From: an uncultured Fibrobacter sp.
GTDB taxonomy: Bacteria > Fibrobacterota > Fibrobacteria > Fibrobacterales > Fibrobacteraceae
Direction of reading: 5' to 3'
Assembly: GCF_937877005.1 (NCBI RefSeq)
Contig: NZ_CALEFV010000023.1
Coordinates: 1 to 40,612, forward strand
DNA: 40,612 nucleotides
Below, one piece after another: positions 25,145 through 32,510 of this stretch. The position numbers were made by a program, and so were the translations under genes. The notes beneath the pieces are model-generated. The model did not search any database. It saw only the letters and a program-made list of their open reading frames with translations, and was not told where the DNA came from. Each line of letters opens with the position of its first letter. Position 1 is the stretch's first letter.

Positions 25145-25894
25145 TTACTTCTTGGCGTTCTTTTCAGAGGCTTTCTGCTCTGCAACTAAAGAAGCGACAT
25201 TGAATGTGACTGTTTTGCCCTCGACCTTGCATTCGGTACGGAAGCTCTTCTTGGGAAGGGCGAGCCCATGGGATGAGAATGTTCCCATGAACGAGGCGTT
25301 AGCGTGGCTTGCGATGGTGCGCACGTTAATGAAGCCCTTGTCCTTGCTGAAGGTGAGCTTGAAAATCTTCTTGGTGCGATCGTAGTCGGCAACCATGGTC
25401 CTGTTAACCTGGGTGTTGATGGCGTCGCGAGTGTTACGGTCGAAAATGATGGTTCCTCGGGAGTCGATGGAAAGCATCGTCTTGTTGGCAACGGCGTTGC
25501 GGCAGGCGATTGGCTGCCAGGAGCCTTTCTTCTTGGAGCCATTCTTGCTTGTGAATATGTACTTGTTCCCTTCTTTTTCAAGCGTGTAGGCGCCCGTGAC
25601 GATCTTTTCGCCGATGGCGTTCAGCGCTCCCTTGAAATACAGGAACTTGGACTTAATGGAGTTTATACCAACGATAAAACGGAACGACGTGGCCTTGGCT
25701 TCCTTGATTGGTGTGATGGCGATGCGCTTGCCGACGGGGTCAACCTCAATATCTGCGTAGGGACCAATTTCGGTGATGACTCCTTTCTTGGAGGAATCCT
25801 GTTTTGCCATTTTGTCAAGCTTCATTGTTTTGATAGCTTGTTCAGGAAACCGCAGAAAACCGCGAATATCCATTTTGACGATGATACTATCCAT
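25145..25894 (-). CDS. Cytoplasmic protein of unknown function
   Basis: A 249-aa, Lys-rich protein without signal peptide or membrane segment. The first part (RFPEQAIKTMKL, then VDPVGKRIAITPIKEA) suggests a beta-rich domain; later comes a second beta region (MLSIDSRGTIIFDR). The C-terminus is an Ala/Lys-rich helix. I do not recognise the family. An AGAGG site lies just upstream of the ATG, so the gene is leadered, unlike many neighbours. It heads a pair with the small membrane protein gene. Confidence 0.6.
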   Translation of the reverse strand: MDSIIVKMDIRGFLRFPEQAIKTMKLDKMAKQDSSKKGVITEIGPYADIEVDPVGKRIAITPIKEAKATSFRFIVGINSIKSKFLYFKGALNAIGEKIVTGAYTLEKEGNKYIFTSKNGSKKKGSWQPIACRNAVANKTMLSIDSRGTIIFDRNTRDAINTQVNRTMVADYDRTKKIFKLTFSKDKGFINVRTIASHANASFMGTFSSHGLALPKKSFRTECKVEGKTVTFNVASLVAEQKASEKNAKK

Positions 25895-26020
25895 TAAACA
25901 CCTCTTTTGTTTATTTGTGGTTTTCTTGGTAAACTAATAAAAATTTTATACAAAAGCAAGTATTTTAAGAAAAAAAACACAATGCCCCAAAGCGGTTCGG
26001 CGACTGTTATTTCGAACGGA

Positions 26021-26809
26021 TTAATTGATTTTTAACAACATCTCAATCGCGCTCCGAAGGCTCTCGCCGTTGCGATTGATCGTCTTTGCGTTCTTGATTT
26101 TTTGCGTTTGTTCGCGTGTGCGAGTCTCAAAAATTTTCCGGTCGTAAATTATTCCAATGTGTTCTACATCACTTTTTAATTTGCTCGTATCGAATAAAAT
26201 GTTTGTTCGAATTAAAAATTTTGGATAAAGCAGTCTGTATTTTTCGGCGATGGCGTCTGCGATGTTGAAAATGGGGTCTATAAAGACGAGTTGCTGTCCT
26301 TTTTTCCACTGTTCCGCGGCAAGAATTGCGCCCGTTCCTCGACCAGCTAGAATCTGCGGGAACATCCCGTTGATCTGGGCTGCGCATTCCGCAATTTGAA
26401 TAGCGTCGCTTTCGAAGTTTTTAGCCGAAGGCGTGCCCTTGTTATTGGCGCTACCTCGGTAATTGAATGTGACTAACGTCACGTTGGGGATGGTCCCGGT
26501 CTGGGCGAGGAATTGTGCCGCGTCTTCGTCGGCTTCTGGGTAGTAGAGCAGGAGGGGGGCGTTCCCGTTTCCGAGGCTGAAACCTTCAAGCACGGTGCCG
26601 TCGTCTAAGGTACAGGAGAGAACTTTTGCGGTTTGCTTAATGGCTTCGTTTGCTTCTTTGTGGAAGATTGCCCGCGGAAAAGCGTTCCTGCGCTCGGTTA
26701 GGGCAAGGTAGAAAACCATGCTGATGTAAATGACGAGTAGGATGCCCAGGATGCGTAGGGCCTTGAACAGTGCCTTTTTAAGAGTGGTCTTGATAGAGGT
26801 AAAATTCAT
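26021..26809 (-). CDS. Membrane-anchored alpha/beta-hydrolase-like protein lacking catalytic Ser and His
   Basis: The protein begins at ATG 26809 (MNFTSIKTTLKKAL), followed by one membrane helix (ILGILLVIYISMVFYLAL), so the remaining ~220 residues probably face the periplasm. The domain follows the alpha/beta hydrolase pattern (LLLYYPEADEDAAQFL, VTFNYRGSANNKGTPSAKNFESDA), but the nucleophile elbow is AGRGTGAIL, with Gly where Ser is expected, and no His is seen near the end where the catalytic one should be. An in-frame extension to 26863 is rejected because it reads through a terminator hairpin. Likely a pseudo-enzyme with a binding role. Confidence 0.65.
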   Translation of the reverse strand: MNFTSIKTTLKKALFKALRILGILLVIYISMVFYLALTERRNAFPRAIFHKEANEAIKQTAKVLSCTLDDGTVLEGFSLGNGNAPLLLYYPEADEDAAQFLAQTGTIPNVTLVTFNYRGSANNKGTPSAKNFESDAIQIAECAAQINGMFPQILAGRGTGAILAAEQWKKGQQLVFIDPIFNIADAIAEKYRLLYPKFLIRTNILFDTSKLKSDVEHIGIIYDRKIFETRTREQTQKIKNAKTINRNGESLRSAIEMLLKIN

Positions 26810-26822
26810 GATTCGAAAATCT

Positions 26823-26861
26823 AGAAAAAAAGGACCTTCACCTTGTTCAAGGTGAAGGTCC
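26823..26861 (-). terminator. Intrinsic terminator-like hairpin in the leader of the 26809 gene
   Basis: A perfect 13-bp stem (26849-26861 with 26832-26844) with a 4-nt loop is followed on the minus strand by an interrupted U-run (26831-26825). It ends about 15 nt before the ATG at 26809. A TATATT box (26887-26892, minus) lies upstream of it, so transcripts from there would meet the hairpin before the gene. Confidence 0.75.
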
Positions 26862-27034
26862 AAAGGATGGGATTGGGTGTTCCTTGAATATATCTAAAAA
26901 AATGGGGAAGCGTATTAGTTTTTTTTTCAAAAGTGTTCTCAAATTGTTCTTTTTATAAAAATTAACGCAATCGTGCATGTAAAGTTTGAAAAAGGGTGTT
27001 CCCAAAAAAAATGAAAAAAATTATATTTAAAGTG

Positions 27035-27886
27035 ATGAATGTATACGCTTACTATAACTACAGGAAATACCTGCAGGACTATTACGACTACCGTAAGTCC
27101 GTGCAACGCTATTTCTCCTACCGGTCCTTTGCCAAGAAGGCGGGGTATTCCTCGTCCGGCTTCTATCTGGATCTTGTCCGCGGTCGCAAGTCGCTGACTC
27201 CTCAGATGTTGCCCAAGTTTATAGCTGCCCTTGGCCTGAATGAAAAGGAAGGTCGCTATTTTACCTTGATGGTGGATTTTACTCATGCCACCACTCCCGC
27301 CTCTAAACAGGCCGTATTCGAACAGATGTCAGCGCTTCTCCCTAGCGCTATAAAGTCATTGACCAAGAGCCAGCAGGAATATTATAGTAAGTGGTATTAT
27401 GTGGCTGTCCGCGAAGCTCTTTCCGTCTTGAACGTCGGCCCGAAGAACATTCAGGAATTGGCTCTGTTCCTGAATCCGCGTATTACGCTTCCGCAGGCAA
27501 AGCAGGCTATTCAGCTCTTGTTGTCATTGCAGCTGATTGAACTGGACGAAAAGGGATTCTACCGGTCCGTGAACAAGGCCATCTTCAGCGGATCCGAAAT
27601 TGCGCCGCTGTTTGTCCATCAGTTCCAGAAACAGATGATTGATCTCGGCAAGGATGCCTTGGACCACTATAGTACCGAACGCAGAAATGTATCTTGTATG
27701 ACAATGAGTGTTTCTGCCGAAGGTCTAGAACGGATTATCAGTAAGATCGATCTTTTCCGTAAGGAAGTCGTTGACATTATCCGTTCCGACGAAGGCGAAA
27801 CGATGGTGTGTCAGATGAATATTCAGTTTTTCCCGTTAAGCAAGGAAAAGGTGGACTTGCCGCCTGAGTCCGAGGAGGAAAAATGA
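27035..27886 (+). CDS. TIGR02147-family putative regulator
   Basis: The protein belongs to a Fibrobacter paralogous family (TIGR02147) of probable DNA-binding regulators, usually beside a lipoprotein gene. The start at ATG 27035 (MNVYAYYNYRKYLQDYYDYRKS) gives the usual family beginning; the upstream in-frame GTG and ATG at 26996 and 27011 are rejected. A TATATT box (27022-27027) ends 7 nt before it, with no Shine-Dalgarno. An HTH-like stretch follows (SYRSFAKKAGYSSSGFYLDLVRGRKSL-type, about residues 27-55) and a second helical domain with a winged-helix-like AKQAIQLLLSLQLIELDEKGFYRS segment. The stop overlaps the lipoprotein ATG (ATGA). Confidence 0.85.
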   Translation: MNVYAYYNYRKYLQDYYDYRKSVQRYFSYRSFAKKAGYSSSGFYLDLVRGRKSLTPQMLPKFIAALGLNEKEGRYFTLMVDFTHATTPASKQAVFEQMSALLPSAIKSLTKSQQEYYSKWYYVAVREALSVLNVGPKNIQELALFLNPRITLPQAKQAIQLLLSLQLIELDEKGFYRSVNKAIFSGSEIAPLFVHQFQKQMIDLGKDALDHYSTERRNVSCMTMSVSAEGLERIISKIDLFRKEVVDIIRSDEGETMVCQMNIQFFPLSKEKVDLPPESEEEK

Positions 27887-29286
27887 GGATGAACCTGAAG
27901 TTGATTTTCCTGTGGCTTGTGTCTGCTCTTGCCATGGTCGCTTGCAGTGATAGTTCCGAAGATGTTGCCGGTACCGTAACGGATACCGGAAACACGATTG
28001 CGCAGAGTGAATACCAGGTGTCGGGCGTTGTTTCCCGCGTAGATGGTTCTCCTGCGAAGGCGGCCTTGGTGCGCATGGCCCGCACGACCATAGATGATAC
28101 AGTATTGCATGTTCCCGAACGGGTCGAAGTCCTGACAGATTCCGAGGGGGTGTTCTCCTTTGATTCCGCATTGGCCGATACATTCCAGCTCGCTGTAATC
28201 GACACTTCGGCGATTGAAGTTTTCTTCTTGCCTCGCACGACTTTGCGGTCGGGCATGACCGATTCCATCAAGCTTGCCAAGGCCGCTGTCGTGAAGAGCG
28301 TGCTTTATTTCGAAGATGTCGAGGACTCCGCCATTTCTGTGGGCGGTCACTTTATGACCTGCATTTCAGGTACGCCGTTCTGCAATGATGTCTTTGCGGC
28401 CGATACCTTTGCGATGATTGTCCCGGCGGGTAGCGATTGGCTGCTTGAAATTTTCCCGGGCGATTCCATGACGGTTTCCCGCATGAGGGCGTTGGGCTTC
28501 CCGGATAGCTTGATTTACCGTAGTCTCGAACTTGGCAAGATCAAGTCGGGCGATACGGTGAGCCCGGGACCTGTCGTATGGAGTACCACGACCCGTGTCG
28601 ATACCCTTATAGAAGAGGCTAAAAATGTTGCCCGTCTTATGGGGACGGTTCTGTGCAAGAATGGAAATCCCTGCGCCGATGTCGAGGTGATGACAATTAG
28701 GGATATTTACGGTTTTGAATTCGTGGAAGGCGATTCTCTTGAATTTACGGCGCAGACCAAGACCGATAGTTCGGGCCGCTGGTGGTTGCCGATTCCCGAT
28801 TCTTTGCCGGGCGATTCCTTTAGAATCGAGTTCCGCAAGATGCAGGACGATATCGTGACACAGGTGGGTGTGTCCCGCTACTTGACTAAGAAGGAGATTG
28901 ATGGTCTGAAGGATACCCTGAAGGTGAAGGAGGTGACTCTTACAAAGCCCTCTGCGCTTGAAAGTGGGGTGAGCCTTGTGATTGACCGTGAAGATTCGAC
29001 CCAGTCCAGCAACTGTATGGTGAATAGTGTGGTTGTGGGTATTAAGGGAACTTCGCATTTTGTGCGGGACGCGACCTGTAATCCAATCCTGCTGACTGAT
29101 CTTCCTGTAGGAAATCAGAAAATCGTTCTCTATTCCGGTATTCCGAAGGTGGTGGATGCCCTGCGGAAATCGGACAAGCCGATGTCCTATTATGTGACAC
29201 TGACTGCAGTTTCACTTCCGGAAGGGAGCATTCAGCGGCAACAGTGGATGACCTACACGCCTCCTAATCAAAATATTTTCAAATAA
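27883..29286 (+). CDS. Lipoprotein with carboxypeptidase-regulatory-like domains, coupled to TIGR02147 regulator
   Basis: The 467-aa lipoprotein has a signal peptide ending at Cys21 (LAMVAC-SDSSED). Residues 45-115 form a carboxypeptidase-regulatory-like/prealbumin-type fold (YQVSGVVSRVDGSPAKAALVRM, LTDSEGVFSFDS). A second such segment lies at about 260-320 (ARLMGTVLCKNGNPCADVEVM, TDSSGRWWLPIPD). The remainder is beta-rich. Probably surface or periplasmic; ligand unknown. It is translationally coupled to the regulator gene, a recurrent pairing in Fibrobacter. Confidence 0.8.
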   Translation: MRMNLKLIFLWLVSALAMVACSDSSEDVAGTVTDTGNTIAQSEYQVSGVVSRVDGSPAKAALVRMARTTIDDTVLHVPERVEVLTDSEGVFSFDSALADTFQLAVIDTSAIEVFFLPRTTLRSGMTDSIKLAKAAVVKSVLYFEDVEDSAISVGGHFMTCISGTPFCNDVFAADTFAMIVPAGSDWLLEIFPGDSMTVSRMRALGFPDSLIYRSLELGKIKSGDTVSPGPVVWSTTTRVDTLIEEAKNVARLMGTVLCKNGNPCADVEVMTIRDIYGFEFVEGDSLEFTAQTKTDSSGRWWLPIPDSLPGDSFRIEFRKMQDDIVTQVGVSRYLTKKEIDGLKDTLKVKEVTLTKPSALESGVSLVIDREDSTQSSNCMVNSVVVGIKGTSHFVRDATCNPILLTDLPVGNQKIVLYSGIPKVVDALRKSDKPMSYYVTLTAVSLPEGSIQRQQWMTYTPPNQNIFK

Positions 29287-29290
29287 CCCC

Positions 29291-29319
29291 TTGCCGAAGA
29301 CGAATTCTTTTGCTACCTT
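29291..29319 (+). promoter_or_regulatory. Promoter of tRNA-Gln
   Basis: TTGCCG (29291-29296), 17-bp spacer, TACCTT (29314-29319); the predicted start is a few bases before the tRNA at 29331. Confidence 0.65.
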
Positions 29320-29330
29320 TGCGTTCGCAT

Positions 29331-29401
29331 TGAGCTATGGTGTAATGGTAGCACAACAGATTCTGACTCTGTTTGTCTAGGTTCGAATCCTGGTAGCTCA
29401 A
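29331..29401 (+). tRNA. tRNA-Gln (anticodon CTG)
   Basis: The full cloverleaf folds: acceptor TGAGCTA/TAGCTCA (7 bp), D-arm GTGT/GCAC, anticodon arm ACAGA/TCTGT with loop TTCTGAC and anticodon CTG at 29363-29365, and T-arm CTAGG/CCTGG with TTCGAAT loop. The discriminator is A at 29401. The 3' CCA is not encoded, so it must be added by a nucleotidyltransferase. It reads codon CAG. Confidence 0.95.
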
Positions 29402-29406
29402 CGAAG

Positions 29407-29443
29407 ACTCTTTGTTCATACCCCTGAGCAGAGAGTTTTTTTT
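29407..29443 (+). terminator. Intrinsic terminator after tRNA-Gln
   Basis: An 11-bp stem (29407-29417 with 29426-29436, two G-U pairs), 8-nt loop and T-run (29436-29443). Confidence 0.85.
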
Positions 29444-29492
29444 ATGAGTAACCGGAATTTGCTACGGCCTACTTCCTGCTATATTTGTCATC

Positions 29493-30257
29493 ATGGAATT
29501 CTTTGACTACTACCAGAACCTGTTTGGAGACCGTTGGCCCGCTTTGCTTGAATCCCTGAAGGGGGAGGGGTGTGCGGTGGAACTCCGTTTTGGTGAAAAT
29601 CTTGAGCCATATTATCTGGACGAGGCTTCAGTGTTTGCTGCGCGCGCGCTCAGGGTTGAACCTGGCGACGATGTCCTGGATATGTGTGCTGCTCCTGGTG
29701 GTAAGACTCTGATTATGGCGTCGATGCTGAAGGGAACGGGTAGTCTGCAAAGTAATGATCGTTCTCCAGACCGTCGCCTGCGTCTGTCCCATGTCATCGA
29801 AAATTGCTTGCCGCCGGAATGGCGTGCCAACATCCAGGTGTCGGGGTACGATGGTGTAAAGTTTGGCCTTCATAGGAAGGAATGTTACGACAAGGTCTTG
29901 CTCGATGCTCCGTGTTCGTCGGATCGTCACGTATTAAATTCTCCTTCGCATCTGGACATGTGGTCGTCTAAGCGGGTGAAGCGTCTTTCGGTGGAACAGG
30001 GGGCTCTTCTCGCATCGGCGGTGGATGCGCTGAAGCCGGGTGGATTGGTCGTTTATGGGACCTGTGCCCTTTCGCCAATGGAAAATGACGATGTCGTGCG
30101 GAAAATTCTGAAAAAGCGCCCGGCGATGCGGATGGTAGAAATACCGGACCTGTTGCCTGGAGCGGAACGGACTGAGTTTGGCGTTCACACACTGCCGGAT
30201 CGTTCCGAAGGTCGTGGCCCCATTTATTGCGCTAAGTTACTAAAAAGCAAAAATTAG
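29493..30257 (+). CDS. RsmB/NSUN-family RNA m5C methyltransferase (short, NSUN4-like)
   Basis: This 254-aa SAM-dependent enzyme should methylate C5 of a cytidine in rRNA or tRNA. Motif I is DMCAAPGGKT, motif IV DAPCSSDRH and motif VI YGTCALSPMEN, with both catalytic cysteines present. It lacks the N-terminal NusB-like and C-terminal PUA-type extensions of RsmB/RsmF. The GRGPIYCAKLLK ending resembles eukaryotic NSUN4. A TATATT box (29480-29485) ends 7 nt before the ATG, with no Shine-Dalgarno. The target RNA cannot be read from the sequence. Confidence 0.85.
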   Translation: MEFFDYYQNLFGDRWPALLESLKGEGCAVELRFGENLEPYYLDEASVFAARALRVEPGDDVLDMCAAPGGKTLIMASMLKGTGSLQSNDRSPDRRLRLSHVIENCLPPEWRANIQVSGYDGVKFGLHRKECYDKVLLDAPCSSDRHVLNSPSHLDMWSSKRVKRLSVEQGALLASAVDALKPGGLVVYGTCALSPMENDDVVRKILKKRPAMRMVEIPDLLPGAERTEFGVHTLPDRSEGRGPIYCAKLLKSKN

Positions 30258-30265
30258 CGAAAAAG

Positions 30266-30287
30266 GAGTCCCTGCGGGCTCTTTTTT
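30266..30287 (+). terminator. Intrinsic terminator after the RNA methyltransferase gene
   Basis: A short hairpin GAG(T)CCC-TGC-GGGCTC with one bulge (30266-30281) is followed by six T's (30282-30287). The next -10 box (TATCTT, 30291-30296) begins 3 nt after the T-run. Confidence 0.6.
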
Positions 30288-30302
30288 ATTTATCTTTTGG
30301 AT

Positions 30303-31856
30303 ATGTTTAGACATGTTCTCATATCGTCAATAATGCTGTTGACGGCTATTTTTTCGTATGCGCAGGATGGTTCGGATTCTGTTCTGCAGTCGTCTTCGGA
30401 AAATCAGCTGTCTTCATCGGAAATATCGTCTTCTTCTGTCTCTCCCGTGGTGGTTTCGTCATCGAGTGCTCCCCTGAGTCGCGAGGTACCGGTGCGCTAC
30501 TGGGTAAATGGCGATTCCATGGAGCTGGAAGCGATTTTTGTTAAGATCGAGAACGATACGGTTTATCTCAAGAAACCAAGCGAGGAAGAACAGAAACAGA
30601 TCGAGCAGATTGCCGATGAACAGGCCGTGGCGCTGCAGGAGAGCAATGGTCAGCTGGTGGAGCCGGTCGAAGAGGATGAAAACGAGGATGTCGAAATACG
30701 GAAGGATACCGCAGAAATCATCATGACGGATGCTGTTAGGGATTCCATGGCTGCCCAGTCGGGGACGGAGAATCAGGCCGAAGCGGCTCCTGTCGACGAT
30801 GGTGCCGATGATGACTTGGAAACAGCGCTTGCCAAGGAAGAAACTCGCCTGAAAAACGAGGAAATCGAAAAGCTGGAGCGGGAGTTCCGCGAACGTGAAA
30901 TTCAGGACAGTATCGCCGCAGCGAAAAAGAATCCCTATATTAAGATATTCCGTTTTGAATTGAAGCGTCTGTTTAATATGGAAGATCAGGTCATGATAGA
31001 CCTGTCCCTTTCCAATTATGTTGTACCGGTTATTCGCGAAGCGGAAGAGACTATAGAACTGTATCCTCCGGGAAAAGCGAATCTCTTGGTCTTGTCCGAA
31101 CCGGAAGCCTGTTCCCTGTTCGTAAATGGCATCCCGTTGAAGCAGGTTGCGCCCGATACGATTAGGAATATTCGCCCGGGCAAATACACGATTTCGGTGA
31201 TGAAGGTCTTGAAGGACGTGGAATGGTGGGGGTCTGCCGTGGTGCGCATCAATGCGGATAGCTTAAACCGGGTGACGATACCGGTGCTTCGGCCCTCTAC
31301 AAGGCTAACGCTCAATTCGAATCCCGAAGCGGCGGAAGTTTATTTGGATAGAGAACCCTCTCTCAACAGCATGCCCGATTACATGACGGATGTCATTGTT
31401 GACGAGGTTAAGCCTCAGGTGTCCGCTGTGGTTCATTTCCGTAAAGTGGGGTATAGGGATACTTCCGTTACGATGGAAATCAAGCCTTTTATGCCGAACC
31501 TGGTTTATGTTGATATGACACCCGTGCTGGATGATCTCGAATTTATCGAAGAGCAGAACGCCTTTAACAAGGAGCGTAGCCAGCGCCGTATCGGTCGTGG
31601 GCTCCTGTGGGGTTCTATCGTTCCCCTGATTGCGGGGGGCGTTCTATGGTATTTGGCGGAACGGGATTGGAGCGATGCCGCCGACAAGAAAAATGCCTAT
31701 GAAAAACTTGCTGCATTCGATAGTGATGATACGCGGCAAATGGTCAAGGACAATCATGATCTAAATGATAGGGGTGATACTAAGTGCGGCATTGCAATCG
31801 GACTTGGCGCTCTTGGATTAGGTCTCCTGACTGCCGGCATCATTCTTGCGTTCTAG
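30303..31856 (+). CDS. Exported PEGA-domain membrane protein with Ser-rich and coiled-coil regions
   Basis: From ATG 30303 the protein has a signal peptide (residues 1-19, FSYAQ), a Ser-rich stretch (about 26-60), an acidic Glu-rich region and a coiled coil (KEETRLKNEEIEKLEREFREREI). Two PEGA-type repeats follow (about 255-325, NLLVLSEPEACSLFVNG; about 330-410, LTLNSNPEAAEVYLDREP). Two hydrophobic segments near the C-terminus (LLWGSIVPLIAGGVLWYLA; GLGALGLGLLTAGIILAF) could be membrane helices. TATCTT (30291-30296) ends 6 nt before ATG and no Shine-Dalgarno is seen; an in-frame TTG at 30297 lies at the -10 box and is rejected. Likely an envelope scaffold; function unknown. Confidence 0.7.
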   Translation: MFRHVLISSIMLLTAIFSYAQDGSDSVLQSSSENQLSSSEISSSSVSPVVVSSSSAPLSREVPVRYWVNGDSMELEAIFVKIENDTVYLKKPSEEEQKQIEQIADEQAVALQESNGQLVEPVEEDENEDVEIRKDTAEIIMTDAVRDSMAAQSGTENQAEAAPVDDGADDDLETALAKEETRLKNEEIEKLEREFREREIQDSIAAAKKNPYIKIFRFELKRLFNMEDQVMIDLSLSNYVVPVIREAEETIELYPPGKANLLVLSEPEACSLFVNGIPLKQVAPDTIRNIRPGKYTISVMKVLKDVEWWGSAVVRINADSLNRVTIPVLRPSTRLTLNSNPEAAEVYLDREPSLNSMPDYMTDVIVDEVKPQVSAVVHFRKVGYRDTSVTMEIKPFMPNLVYVDMTPVLDDLEFIEEQNAFNKERSQRRIGRGLLWGSIVPLIAGGVLWYLAERDWSDAADKKNAYEKLAAFDSDDTRQMVKDNHDLNDRGDTKCGIAIGLGALGLGLLTAGIILAF

Positions 31857-31877
31857 TCTGCATTGACAGGGGCTGCA

Positions 31878-32471
31878 ATGGGTCTATCCCTGAAAAAATG
31901 GTGTCTGCTTTGTTTGTGCGCCATTACCTTGGCGAGTGCACATCCGCATGTCTTTGTGGACGCATCCATAGTAGTTTTTTTTGATGAAACGGGTTTTGCG
32001 GGGGTGCGGAACCAGTGGGTCTATGACGAACTTTACAGCGTCGCCATGATGTCTACTGGGGATGCCGATGGCGATGGAAATATTTCGCAAAAAGAAAATG
32101 AGTGGTTCTGCAAGGCTATTCTCGGACCGTTACGTGAATCCAATTATTACAATTATGTACAAATGGGCTCGGATTTTTTAAGAGTTCGCGATATCAGAAA
32201 TTTCAAGGCGACCTTTAGGAATAACAGACTCGTTTTGAACTTTGAAGCGGTGTTTTCGGGGCCGGCGACATCGGATTATACGATGCTTGTCATGACAGTT
32301 GCTGATCCAACGAATTATATTCAAATTACGACGGATATGGAAAAGGCGGATGTTTCTGGCCCGGAATCGCTGGAAATAGAATTTTTTAATGACGCCTTGC
32401 AGGGGTTAACGCTTTTCAAGGCGTTTAGATCCGATATAGAGGGGCTTTATTTAAGGTACAAGAAAAAATGA
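31878..32471 (+). CDS. DUF1007-family exported protein with EF-hand
   Basis: The ATG at 31878 (MGLSLKKWCLLCLC) starts a signal peptide ending near ASA-HPHVFVDA. HPHVFVDASIVVFFDE and the VRNQWVYDELYSVAM segment are DUF1007 hallmarks. A canonical EF-hand loop DADGDGNISQKE follows, so calcium binding is likely. DUF1007 proteins often sit beside NicO/RcnA-type nickel/cobalt transporters; none is in the window. The in-frame TTG at 31863 is rejected in favour of the ATG with GGGGC upstream. It lies 21 nt after the PEGA gene. Confidence 0.75.
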   Translation: MGLSLKKWCLLCLCAITLASAHPHVFVDASIVVFFDETGFAGVRNQWVYDELYSVAMMSTGDADGDGNISQKENEWFCKAILGPLRESNYYNYVQMGSDFLRVRDIRNFKATFRNNRLVLNFEAVFSGPATSDYTMLVMTVADPTNYIQITTDMEKADVSGPESLEIEFFNDALQGLTLFKAFRSDIEGLYLRYKKK

Positions 32472-32510
32472 GCAGTCATCTTTTTTTGAAATATTCCTAT
32501 TATTGGGAAT

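Noticed and set aside
26810..26863. N-terminal extension of the 26809 gene (extra 18 codons)
   Set aside because: The extension is encoded by the terminator hairpin and places charged residues before the membrane anchor; ATG 26809 is better.
26996..27034. Upstream GTG/ATG starts for the TIGR02147 gene
   Set aside because: They precede the TATATT box and add a Lys-rich stretch not typical of the family; ATG 27035 fits promoter and family start.
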